Positions 1-6,130 of a stretch of DNA of 12,139 nt are shown here, in pieces. Every line of letters starts with the position of its first letter. Position 1 is the first letter of the stretch. This stretch comes from Gammaproteobacteria bacterium. GTDB lineage: Bacteria; Pseudomonadota; Gammaproteobacteria; Pseudomonadales; Azotimanducaceae. A model generated the notes under the pieces. That model was not told the origin of the DNA. It saw only the letters and a program-made list of their open reading frames with translations, and made no database searches. A program made the translations under genes and the position numbers. The stretch is taken from assembly GCA_028821035.1 (NCBI GenBank), contig JAPPHP010000065.1, forward strand, positions 1-12,139, written 5' to 3'.

Positions 1-2289
1 GACGATGTTCTTGCCGATGTCGTGTACGTCGCCCTTGACGGTGGCCATCACGATACGACCCTTGCTGCGCGGGACGGCGCCTCCGGCCGCTTTCTCCGCC
101 TCGATGAAGGGCACGAGGTGCGCCACCGCCTGCTTCATCACGCGCGCGCTCTTGACGACCTGCGGCAGGAACATCCGGCCCGCGCCGAACAGGTCGCCGA
201 CGATGTTCATGCCGGCCATCAGGGGCCCTTCGATCACGTCGATCGCGCGCGCGGCGCCCTGCCGGGCTTCTTCGGTGTCCTCGACGATGAACTTCGAGTT
301 GCCCTGGACGAGGGCGTGGGACAGCCGCTCCGCAACCGGCGCTCCGCGCCACTCGGTGTCCTCCCGCGTGCGGACCGCACCCGCGCCGGAGAACTGCTCC
401 GCGACGGCCAGCAGACGTTCCGTGGCGTCCTCCCGCCGGTTCAGGACCGCATCCTCCACCGCGTCGCGCAACGCCTCCGGGATCTCGTCGTAGATCGCGA
501 GTTGCCCGGCGTTCACGATGCCCATCGTCAAGCCGGCCTCGATGGCGTGGTAGAGGAACACCGCGTGGATCGCCTCGCGCACGCGGTCGTTGCCCCGGAA
601 CGAAAACGACACGTTGCTGATGCCGCCGGAACAGCTCGCCCCCGGCAGGGTGTCGCGCACCCAGCGGCAGGCCTCGATGAAGTCCACGGCGTAGTTCGCG
701 TGGTCGTCGATGCCCGTGGCGATCGCGAACACGTTCGGGTCGAAGATGATGTCCTCGGGAGGAAAGCCGACCCGGTCGACGAGCAGCCGGTAGCAGCGCT
801 CCATGATCGCCTTGCGGCGGGCCGGGGAGTCGGCCTGTCCCTCCTCGTCGAAGGCCATGACGATGACCGCCGCGCCGTAGCGCCGGCACTGTTCGGCACG
901 CTCGAGGAAGACCGCCTCGCCGTCCTTGAGGCTGAGCGAGTTCACCACGCACTTGCCCTGGACCCGCCGCAGCCCCGTCTCGATGACCTCCCACTTGCTC
1001 GAGTCGATCATGATCGGGACGCGGGCGATGTCGGGCTCGCTCATCGCGAGGTCGAGGAAGCGCTCCATGGCCGCGACGCCGTCGAGCATGCCCTCGTCCA
1101 TGTTCACGTCGACGATCTGGGCGCCGTTCTCCACCTGGCCCCGGGCCACGTCGAGGGCGTCCATGTAGTCGCCGGCCCGGATGAGGCGTCGGAACCGCGC
1201 GGAACCGGTGACGTTGGTGCGCTCGCCGACGTTGACGAACAGCGAGTCGTCCCTGATCTCGACAGGCTCGAGACCGGCCAGGCAGAGCGTCGCCTTCGCC
1301 CCGGGCGGGCGGCGCGGCGGGAGCCCGGCCACGCGCTCGGCCATGGCGCGGATGTGGTCGGGCGTCGTGCCGCAGCATCCGCCGACCAGGTTCACGAGGC
1401 CCCGGCGGGCGAAGTCCCCGATCGTGTCCGCCATGGACTCGGGCGTCTCGTCGTATCCGCCGAACGCGTTCGGCAATCCGGCGTTCGGGTGCACGCTGAC
1501 GAAGGTCGGCGCCACCCCGGCGAGTTCCTCCACGTGCGGGCGCAGGGCTTCGGGACCGAGCGCGCAGTTGAGTCCCGCGAGCAGTGGCCGAGCATGGGCG
1601 ACCGAATGCCAGAACGCCGCACAGGTCTGACCGGACAGGGTCCGACCGCTCGCGTCGGTGATCGTCGCCGACACCATGATCGGCAGTTCGGTGCCCCGGG
1701 CGTCAAAGACTTCCCGGATGGCGAACAGGGCCGCCTTCGCGTTCAGCGTGTCGAAGGCGGTCTCTATCATGAGCAGGTCGACGCCGCCGTCCATGAGTGC
1801 GCCCACGGCCTCCCGGTAGGCCGCGTCGAGGTCCTCGAACCGCACGTTGCGGAAACCCGGATCGGCGACATCCGGAGAGATGCTGGCCGTGCGGTTGGTC
1901 GGCCCGAGCACGCCCGCCACGAACCGTGGACGGTCGGGCGCCGCGTATGCGTCGGCCGCGCTTCGGGCGATGCGGGCGGACGCGAGGTTCATGTCGTACA
2001 CGGCCGCTTCCAGCCCGTAGTCGGCCTGGGCGATGCGCGTGGCGGTGAAGGTGTTCGTCTCGATGACGTCGGCGCCGGCGTCCAGGAACGCCCGGTGCAC
2101 CGCGTCCACGATGTCCGGCCTGGTCAGGGAGAGGACGTCGCCGTCGCCGCGCAGGGGCACGGGATGGTCCCGGAACGTCTCGCCTCGGTAGTCGTCCTCG
2201 GTCAGGCCGAAGGACTGCTGCATCGTCCCGGTCGCCCCGTCGAGCAGCAGGATGCGTTCCTCGAGGGCGCCCGTGAGCGGGTGCGTCAT
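1..2289 (-). CDS. metH: Cobalamin-dependent methionine synthase MetH, 5' part (cut by the left window edge)
   Basis: The product transfers a methyl group from 5-methyltetrahydrofolate via cobalamin to homocysteine, giving methionine in the cytosol. The window holds 763 codons read leftward from ATG at 2289-2287. The homocysteine domain opens with LLDGATGTM and carries the zinc ligands Cys242 (GLNCALGP) and Cys305-Cys306 (GGCCGTTPDHI), five residues before E. coli Cys247/310/311. The pterin-binding domain starts near residue 350 (NVGERTNVTGSARF) and includes DVNMDEGMLD and GISNVSFSFRGN. The B12 cap region follows. The last residues in the window are GDVHDIGKNIV, the DxHxxG cobalamin motif, with the lower axial ligand His756 (E. 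coli His759). The rest of the B12 domain and the AdoMet activation domain would lie beyond the edge. Hcy and pterin domains are fused, unlike split MetH systems. No strong SD is seen before the ATG. The family assignment is very secure. Confidence 0.97.
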   Translation of the reverse strand, partial: MTHPLTGALEERILLLDGATGTMQQSFGLTEDDYRGETFRDHPVPLRGDGDVLSLTRPDIVDAVHRAFLDAGADVIETNTFTATRIAQADYGLEAAVYDMNLASARIARSAADAYAAPDRPRFVAGVLGPTNRTASISPDVADPGFRNVRFEDLDAAYREAVGALMDGGVDLLMIETAFDTLNAKAALFAIREVFDARGTELPIMVSATITDASGRTLSGQTCAAFWHSVAHARPLLAGLNCALGPEALRPHVEELAGVAPTFVSVHPNAGLPNAFGGYDETPESMADTIGDFARRGLVNLVGGCCGTTPDHIRAMAERVAGLPPRRPPGAKATLCLAGLEPVEIRDDSLFVNVGERTNVTGSARFRRLIRAGDYMDALDVARGQVENGAQIVDVNMDEGMLDGVAAMERFLDLAMSEPDIARVPIMIDSSKWEVIETGLRRVQGKCVVNSLSLKDGEAVFLERAEQCRRYGAAVIVMAFDEEGQADSPARRKAIMERCYRLLVDRVGFPPEDIIFDPNVFAIATGIDDHANYAVDFIEACRWVRDTLPGASCSGGISNVSFSFRGNDRVREAIHAVFLYHAIEAGLTMGIVNAGQLAIYDEIPEALRDAVEDAVLNRREDATERLLAVAEQFSGAGAVRTREDTEWRGAPVAERLSHALVQGNSKFIVEDTEEARQGAARAIDVIEGPLMAGMNIVGDLFGAGRMFLPQVVKSARVMKQAVAHLVPFIEAEKAAGGAVPRSKGRIVMATVKGDVHDIGKNIV

Positions 2290-2350
2290 CTTCGCTGGGC
2301 GTGCCTGTACGCCGTTGGCCACCGTATGGGGAGCTACGGTAATGGCCGCG

Positions 2351-2369
2351 TTACATGAATACAACGTAA
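2351..2369. promoter_or_regulatory. Possible operator or promoter dyad upstream of metH
   Basis: In the 193-bp divergent spacer (2290-2482) there is a locally AT-rich imperfect dyad, TTAC-N11-GTAA, spanning 19 bp. Read toward metH it contains TATTCA (2361-2356), an acceptable -10 hexamer about 67 bp before the metH ATG, but with no convincing -35. A repressor site over the metH promoter is one reading. It matches neither a MetJ box nor a MetR half-site pattern that I can recognise, and no B12 or SAM riboswitch core is visible on either strand here. The call is weak. Confidence 0.22.
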
Positions 2370-2378
2370 GTTGCGCGC

Positions 2379-2410
2379 CCTCATCCTGAGGTTCCCTCAT
2401 GGTTCGAGGG
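2379..2410. repeat. Two adjacent short inverted repeats (REP-like) between metH and nfuA
   Basis: Two small dyads sit back to back. CCTCA-TCC-TGAGG occupies 2379-2391, and CCCTC-N7-GAGGG occupies 2394-2410. Neither is followed by a T run on either strand, so they are not typical intrinsic terminators. The arrangement resembles REP or palindromic-unit elements found in GC-rich proteobacterial intergenic DNA, but no second copy lies in this window. They could also be 5'-leader hairpins of either divergent transcript. Confidence 0.3.
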
Positions 2411-2482
2411 ACGGAACGGACGTAAGGGCCGCTTTCGGTTACCATACCCAAGCCTTTTGGTCGGGTTTGGCGGAGCGAAGCC

Positions 2483-3061
2483 GTGATCGACATTTCCGAA
2501 GCCGCGCAGGACTACCTCAAGGACCTGCTGTCCAGGCAGGAGGAAGGCTGCGGCATACGCATCTTCGTCGCGCAGCCCGGCACGCCGCACGCGGAGACGT
2601 GCATCGCCTACTGCCGCCCGGGAGAGGCGGTCGAGGACGATGTCCCGGTGGAGTACGGCGCGTTCACGGCCTACTTCGAGAGACGCAGCGAGCCCTACCT
2701 GGTCGATGCGGTGGTCGACTTCCAGGAAGACCGCATGGGCGGGCAGCTCACGATCAAGGCGCCCAACGCGCGCACCCCCAGCGTCGGGCCCGACTCGCCC
2801 ATCGAGGACCGCATCAACTACGTGCTCTACAACGAGATCAACCCGGGCCTGGCCTCCCACGGCGGCATGGTGACGCTCGTCGAGGTGGTGGACGGCGACA
2901 CCGCCGTGCTCCAGTTCGGCGGGGGCTGCCAGGGATGCGCCGCCGTCGACATCACCCTCAAGCAGGGCGTCGAGAAGGCGCTGATCGAGCAGGTTCCGGA
3001 GCTCGCGGCGATCCGGGACGCCACCGACCACACCATCACGGAGCACGCCTACTACCGTTGA
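2483..3061 (+). CDS. nfuA: NfuA, Fe-S cluster carrier / biogenesis protein
   Basis: NfuA binds a [4Fe-4S] cluster between two subunits and delivers it to apo-proteins, protecting them under oxidative stress or iron limitation. The 192-residue length equals that of E. coli NfuA. Residues 1 to about 95 form the degenerate A-type carrier domain (MIDISEAAQDYLKDLL, FVAQPGTPHAE, QLTIKAPNA). The C-terminal Nfu domain holds FGGGCQGCAAVD, with the cluster ligands Cys149 and Cys152 at the same positions as in E. coli. The GTG start at 2483 follows GGAGCG (2472-2477) at suitable spacing and gives the canonical N-terminus. It is transcribed divergently from metH, and its last 26 bp overlap the converging aroF gene. 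The protein ends EHAYYR, like the EHSYY end of the E. coli protein. Confidence 0.96.
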   Translation: MIDISEAAQDYLKDLLSRQEEGCGIRIFVAQPGTPHAETCIAYCRPGEAVEDDVPVEYGAFTAYFERRSEPYLVDAVVDFQEDRMGGQLTIKAPNARTPSVGPDSPIEDRINYVLYNEINPGLASHGGMVTLVEVVDGDTAVLQFGGGCQGCAAVDITLKQGVEKALIEQVPELAAIRDATDHTITEHAYYR

Positions 3062-4169
3062 CCGTGACGCGCGCCCCGGCCGCGGGGGCGGCCCCGCCGG
3101 CGCGCGCGAGGTCCATGCGCCGCACCAACACGTCGCCCATCCGCTCCGCCAGTTCCAGGAGCAGCGACTCCGTTTCGGACCAGCCGATGCAGGCGTCGGT
3201 GATCGAGACCCCGTAGCTCAGGTCGTCTCCCAGCTTCTGGCTGCCCTCGGACAGGTTGCTCTCCAGCATCATGCCGATGATCGAGCGGTTGCCGCGCTCG
3301 ATCTGTGCGGCGACGTCGCGGGCCACGGCCGGCTGGTTCCGGTGGTCCTTGTTCGAGTTGGCGTGGGAACAGTCCACCATGATGTTCTCCGGAAGACCCG
3401 CGGCGCGGAGTTCGGCCTCGCAGGAGGCGATCGCCCCGTCGTCGTAGTTGGGGCCGGAGTTCCCCCCGCGCAGCACGATGTGGGCGAGGTCGTTGCCGCG
3501 CGTGTGGATGATGGCGACCTGGCCGGATTGGTTGATGCCCAGGAAGCGATGTGGCTTGGTCACGGAGCTCAGGGCGTTGATCGCCACGTCGAGAGAGCCG
3601 TCGGTGCCGTTCTTGAACCCGACCGCGGACGACAGGCCGGAGGCCATCTCGCGGTGGGTCTGCGACTCGGTCGTGCGCGCGCCGATGGCGGACCACGCGA
3701 TGAGGTCGTGCAGGTACTGGGGCATGATCGGGTCGAGGGCCTCGGTCGAGAGCGGCAGACCCATCGCGGCGAGGTCGATGAGGAGTTGGCGCGCGATGCG
3801 GATGCCGTCCTCGATGTGGAACGAGTCGTCGAGATACGGATCGTTGATCAGCCCCTTCCAGCCGACGGTCGTGCGGGGCTTCTCGAAATAGGCGCGCATG
3901 ACGACCAGCAGGCTGTCGCGGGTGCGTGCCGCGACGGCCTTCAGTTGGCGGGCGTACTCTTGCGCGGCGTCCACGTCATGAATGGAGCACGGCCCGACGA
4001 CCACGAGCAGACGGTGGTCGCGGCGCTCCAGGATCTTGCGTACCTGGTGGCGCGCGTCGGCGACCCGCTCCAGGACCGGCTCCGGTGCCGGCAGCGCTGC
4101 CTTGACCGCGTAAGGCGTCGGCAGGACCTCGTTGGCGAGCACGTTGAGATTCTCCGTCTGTGTTTGCAT
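3036..4169 (-). CDS. aroF: Class I DAHP synthase (3-deoxy-7-phosphoheptulonate synthase), AroF-like
   Basis: The enzyme condenses phosphoenolpyruvate and erythrose-4-phosphate to DAHP, the first committed step of the shikimate pathway. The 377 residues carry every class I-alpha motif: VGPCSIHD (metal ligand Cys61), MRAYFEKPRTTVGWKG, GARTTESQTHREMASGLS, GFKNGTDGSL, VDCSHANSNKDH (His269), GMMLESNLSEGSQ (Glu303) and YGVSITDACIGW (Asp325). FLGINQSGQ, VDCSH and GNRSIIG resemble the Tyr-sensitive E. coli AroF more than AroG or AroH, so the symbol is a best fit and the feedback specificity is unproven. ATG at 4169 was chosen over an in-frame TTG at 4181 because GGAGGG lies 6 nt before it. The C-terminus carries an Ala/Gly/Arg-rich tail beyond the conserved core, and the gene's end overlaps nfuA. 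It is preceded by its own attenuator (4187-4363). Confidence 0.95.
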   Translation of the reverse strand: MQTQTENLNVLANEVLPTPYAVKAALPAPEPVLERVADARHQVRKILERRDHRLLVVVGPCSIHDVDAAQEYARQLKAVAARTRDSLLVVMRAYFEKPRTTVGWKGLINDPYLDDSFHIEDGIRIARQLLIDLAAMGLPLSTEALDPIMPQYLHDLIAWSAIGARTTESQTHREMASGLSSAVGFKNGTDGSLDVAINALSSVTKPHRFLGINQSGQVAIIHTRGNDLAHIVLRGGNSGPNYDDGAIASCEAELRAAGLPENIMVDCSHANSNKDHRNQPAVARDVAAQIERGNRSIIGMMLESNLSEGSQKLGDDLSYGVSITDACIGWSETESLLLELAERMGDVLVRRMDLARAGGAAPAAGARVTVNGSRRAP

Positions 4170-4186
4170 GGGACCCTCCAAAACGC

Positions 4187-4218
4187 AAAAACCCCGACGG
4201 CGGCTGCCTGTCGGGGTT
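4187..4218 (-). terminator. Intrinsic terminator of the aroF attenuator
   Basis: On the minus strand AACCCCGAC (4218-4210) pairs with GTCGGGGTT (4198-4190) around an 11-nt loop, and the transcript continues as a run of five U (4191-4187). It lies 18 bp upstream of the aroF ATG and just before the GGAGGG ribosome site. It therefore ends the leader RNA rather than an upstream gene, because the neighbouring gene (rimO) is divergent. The loop sequence AGGCAGCC (4209-4202) is complementary to GGCTGCCT upstream (4236-4229), which offers a competing antiterminator. Confidence 0.88.
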
Positions 4219-4268
4219 CTCCGTCGAGAGGCAGCCCGCGCGGCCTCTCATAAAAGAGTGCGCCGCGC
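4202..4268 (-). promoter_or_regulatory. Alternative hairpins (relay/antiterminator) of the aroF leader RNA
   Basis: Between the leader-peptide stop codon and the terminator, three stems that compete in sequence can be drawn on the minus-strand RNA. Stem A is GCGCGGC (4268-4262) with GCCGCGC (4244-4238). Stem B is GAGAGGC (4249-4243) with GCCTCTC (4232-4226). Stem C is GGCTGCCT (4236-4229) with AGGCAGCC (4209-4202). A and B share 4243-4244. B and C share 4229-4232. C and the terminator (4190-4198 with 4210-4218) interfere because C occupies the terminator loop and traps its 5' arm in its own loop. This gives a consistent ON (A+C) or OFF (B+terminator) choice. The pairings are read directly from sequence. 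The switching is inferred. Confidence 0.7.
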
Positions 4269-4363
4269 TAGCGGGGCGGATAGGCGAACCAATAGCCCGA
4301 GCGGCGTCCGATACGGGCGCGTCTCTCGGGCATGGCCTGGCGGTTCGACTCGTTGAGCTTCAT
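4268..4363 (-). CDS. Aromatic-rich leader peptide of the aroF attenuator (31 aa)
   Basis: This short frame runs from ATG 4363-4361 to TAG 4270-4268 and ends SGYWFAYPPR. Tyr24 (4294-4292), Trp25, Phe26 and Tyr28 place codons for all three aromatic amino acids in five consecutive positions, 3 to 7 codons before the stop. The stop codon abuts the first arm of the leader hairpins, and the terminator and aroF follow. This is the arrangement known for ribosome-mediated attenuation leaders such as those of the trp and pheA operons, where stalling at scarce charged tRNA prevents termination. The SD before ATG4363 is weak. Met11 (ATG 4333-4331) is an alternative start giving 21 residues with the same regulatory end. 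A 7-bp hairpin inside the coding part (4325-4331 with 4295-4301) may act as a pause site. The frame continues open upstream for a long way as antisense to rimO, but only this end is meaningful. Confidence 0.8.
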   Translation of the reverse strand: MKLNESNRQAMPERRARIGRRSGYWFAYPPR

Positions 4364-4452
4364 GGCGCGCGGATTCTCTGCGCTCGCCCGGGAAAAAGCA
4401 ACCGCCCGCCGATGCGACGCCACCTGGTGCCGGGGAAAGACCGTGCCACAGG

Positions 4453-4461
4453 CTAAAATAA
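4453..4461. promoter_or_regulatory. AT island, candidate -10 region for rimO and/or the aroF leader
   Basis: Between the divergent starts of the aroF leader (4363) and rimO (4493) the only AT-rich patch is CTAAAATAA. Rightward it supplies TAAAAT (4454-4459), about 33 bp before the rimO GTG. Leftward it supplies TATTTT (4460-4455), about 90 bp before the leader ATG. Neither direction has a clear -35 hexamer at 17 bp. One or both promoters probably lie in 4364-4492, but the exact site is a guess. Confidence 0.3.
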
Positions 4462-4492
4462 CGCGTCGCGGAGATACGGGGCACGAAAGCGC

Positions 4493-5809
4493 GTGACCCA
4501 ACCAGGGAAGATCGGCCTCGTCAGCCTCGGCTGCCCGAAGGCCCTTACCGATACGGAACGCATCGTCACCCAGCTGCGGACGGACGGTTACGAGACGACC
4601 GCAAGCTACGACGACGCGGACGTGGTCGTGGTCAACACCTGTGGCTTCATCGACGACGCCATCGACGAGTCCCTCGACGCCATCTCCGAGGCGATGCGGG
4701 CGAACGGCCGCGTCATCGTGACCGGCTGTCTCGGGGCGAAAGGGGACATCGTGCGCCGCGCGCATCCCGACGTGCTCGCGGTCACGGGTCCGCACGCGTA
4801 CGAGGAAGTCGTGGAGGCGGTGCACCAGGCGGTTCCGCCGCCCCCCTTCGATCCGTACGTGTCCCTCGTTCCGGATCACGGCATCAAACTGACGCCCCGG
4901 CACTACGCCTATCTCAAGATCTCCGAGGGCTGCAACCACAAGTGCGCGTTCTGCATCATCCCGAGCCTGCGCGGCAAGCTCGTCTCCCGCCCGATCGGCC
5001 CGATCCTCGAGGAAGCTGAGTCCCTCGCCGCCGCCGGCGTCAAGGAACTGGTCGTGATCTCGCAGGACACCTCCGCCTACGGGGTCGACATTCGGTACCG
5101 GACGGATTTCTGGCACGGACGCCCGTTGCGTTCCGACCTCCGGACGCTGTGCGAGCATCTTGGGGGACTCGTGCCCTGGGTCCGCCTGCACTACGTCTAT
5201 CCCTATCCGCACGTGGACGACCTCATCCCGCTGATGGCGGAGGGTCGGCTGCTCCCGTACCTCGACGTGCCGTTGCAACACGCGGCGCCCACCGTGCTGC
5301 GCAGCATGCGGCGTCCGGCGGCCTCGGAGCGGACGCTCGAACGCATCCGTCGCTGGCGGGAGGCCGTGCCGCAGCTGACGTTGCGGAGCACGTTCATCGT
5401 GGGCTTCCCGGGCGAGACGGAGGCGGACTTCGAGACGCTGCTCGACTTCCTGCGGGAAGCGCGCCTCGAGCGGGTGGGGTGTTTCGCGTACTCGGACGTG
5501 GAGGGAGCGGCCGCCAACGCCCTGCCGGATCACGTCCCCGAGGCGGTGAAGCACGAACGCCTGGATGCGCTGATGACGCTGCAGGCGGGGATCAGCCTCG
5601 AGCGCCAGCGCGCGCGGATCGGAGAGACCGTCGAGGTGCTGGTCGATTCGGCCACGCCGGCGGGGGGTGTCGGCCGGACGGCGGGCGACGCACCGGAGGT
5701 CGACGGCGTCGTGCACATCGACGGGGCCGTGCGCGCCGGCGACTGGGCGCGCGTGCGGATCACGGAGGCGGACACCCACGATCTCCGGGGCGTATCGCTG
5801 GCGGACTGA
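4493..5809 (+). CDS. rimO: Ribosomal protein S12 methylthiotransferase RimO
   Basis: RimO is a radical-SAM enzyme that adds a methylthio group to the beta-carbon of a conserved aspartate of ribosomal protein S12. The 438-residue protein has the three family domains. The N-terminal UPF0004 domain has cluster ligands Cys14 (SLGCPK), Cys50 (NTCGF) and Cys79 (TGCLGA). The radical-SAM core has CNHKCAFC (Cys147, Cys151, Cys154). A C-terminal TRAM domain begins near residue 370. SLGCPKALTDTERI and EGCNHKCAFCIIPSLRGKL are typical of RimO rather than the tRNA enzyme MiaB. The start is GTG at 4493 with only a poor SD, but the N-terminus aligns with the family and no better in-frame start is visible. 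The gene is divergent from the aroF leader and is followed by about 150 bp without a gene. Confidence 0.96.
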   Translation: MTQPGKIGLVSLGCPKALTDTERIVTQLRTDGYETTASYDDADVVVVNTCGFIDDAIDESLDAISEAMRANGRVIVTGCLGAKGDIVRRAHPDVLAVTGPHAYEEVVEAVHQAVPPPPFDPYVSLVPDHGIKLTPRHYAYLKISEGCNHKCAFCIIPSLRGKLVSRPIGPILEEAESLAAAGVKELVVISQDTSAYGVDIRYRTDFWHGRPLRSDLRTLCEHLGGLVPWVRLHYVYPYPHVDDLIPLMAEGRLLPYLDVPLQHAAPTVLRSMRRPAASERTLERIRRWREAVPQLTLRSTFIVGFPGETEADFETLLDFLREARLERVGCFAYSDVEGAAANALPDHVPEAVKHERLDALMTLQAGISLERQRARIGETVEVLVDSATPAGGVGRTAGDAPEVDGVVHIDGAVRAGDWARVRITEADTHDLRGVSLAD

Positions 5810-5835
5810 CCCGCGGCTGTGCGGACCGGTCGCTG

Positions 5836-5844
5836 TGGTATTCT
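5836..5844 (+). promoter_or_regulatory. Candidate extended -10 promoter for the small-peptide/TerB genes
   Basis: TGG-TATTCT matches the extended -10 pattern TGn-TATAAT with a recognisable hexamer (5839-5844) and stands out in GC-rich DNA just after the rimO stop. A convincing -35 is absent, as is common for extended -10 promoters. Transcription from here would give about 105 nt of leader before the ATG at 5957, including a CCCCT-N8-AGGGG hairpin near 5861-5878. No clear rimO terminator is visible in 5810-5956. Confidence 0.35.
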
Positions 5845-5956
5845 CGCGGCCGTTTCGCACCCCTTGAGTCCGAGGGGCCGAACGGGCGTCCTCTTCCGCA
5901 GAGAGCGGCGCCAAACCCAGTCTGCCCAGTCCGCAACAGAAGGGAGCGCGAACCGG

Positions 5957-6082
5957 ATGTGGTACCTGCTTGAAGACTTCCTGGAGCAACCCGTTTTGAT
6001 GAAGCTGTTCCTGGGGGTGGGCTGGCTGTGCATCGTCATCATGGCCGCGAGTTTCATCGCCTCGGTCGGCGGGGCCGGATAG
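5957..6082 (+). CDS. Small single-pass membrane protein, 41 aa, function unknown
   Basis: The frame opens with MWYLLEDFLEQPVLMKLF and continues into one hydrophobic stretch (about residues 14-36, GVGWLCIVIMAASFIASVGG), ending in a short Gly-rich tail. It is predicted to be an inner-membrane peptide with an acidic amphipathic N-terminus. ATG at 5957 is preceded by GGGAG (5942-5946) with 10 nt between. The same frame is open further upstream, but that stretch is Arg/Ser-rich and has no gene-like character. It lies 48 bp upstream of the TerB-fold gene on the same strand, so the two are probably cotranscribed. I do not recognise the family. The coding call rests on the SD, the clean hydrophobic segment and the position. 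Confidence 0.55.
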   Translation: MWYLLEDFLEQPVLMKLFLGVGWLCIVIMAASFIASVGGAG

Positions 6083-6084
6083 CC

Positions 6085-6127
6085 GCCGGAGCGCAACGGA
6101 GCGCAACGGAGCGGACCAGAGGACCAG
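6085..6127 (+). repeat. Short tandem repeats between the small membrane-peptide gene and the TerB-fold gene
   Basis: GGAGCGCAAC occurs twice in tandem with a third partial copy (about 6088-6113), followed directly by GGACCAGA and GGACCAGC. The purine-rich GGAG units could offer several ribosome-entry sites, and the last one (GAGG, 6119-6122) sets the start of the next gene. It may also be simple slippage of a short sequence. Confidence 0.5.
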
Positions 6128-6130
6128 CGA

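Noticed and set aside
22..2358. Very long open frame (778 codons) on the plus strand across metH
   Set aside because: It is antisense to an unmistakable metH frame. Its product is a His/Arg/Asp/Val-rich mix without motifs, the usual mirror of a GC-rich gene.
2290..2482. SAM, SAH or cobalamin riboswitch before metH
   Set aside because: The spacer was scanned on both strands by eye. No conserved core of any of these classes, and no expression-platform terminator, was recognisable.
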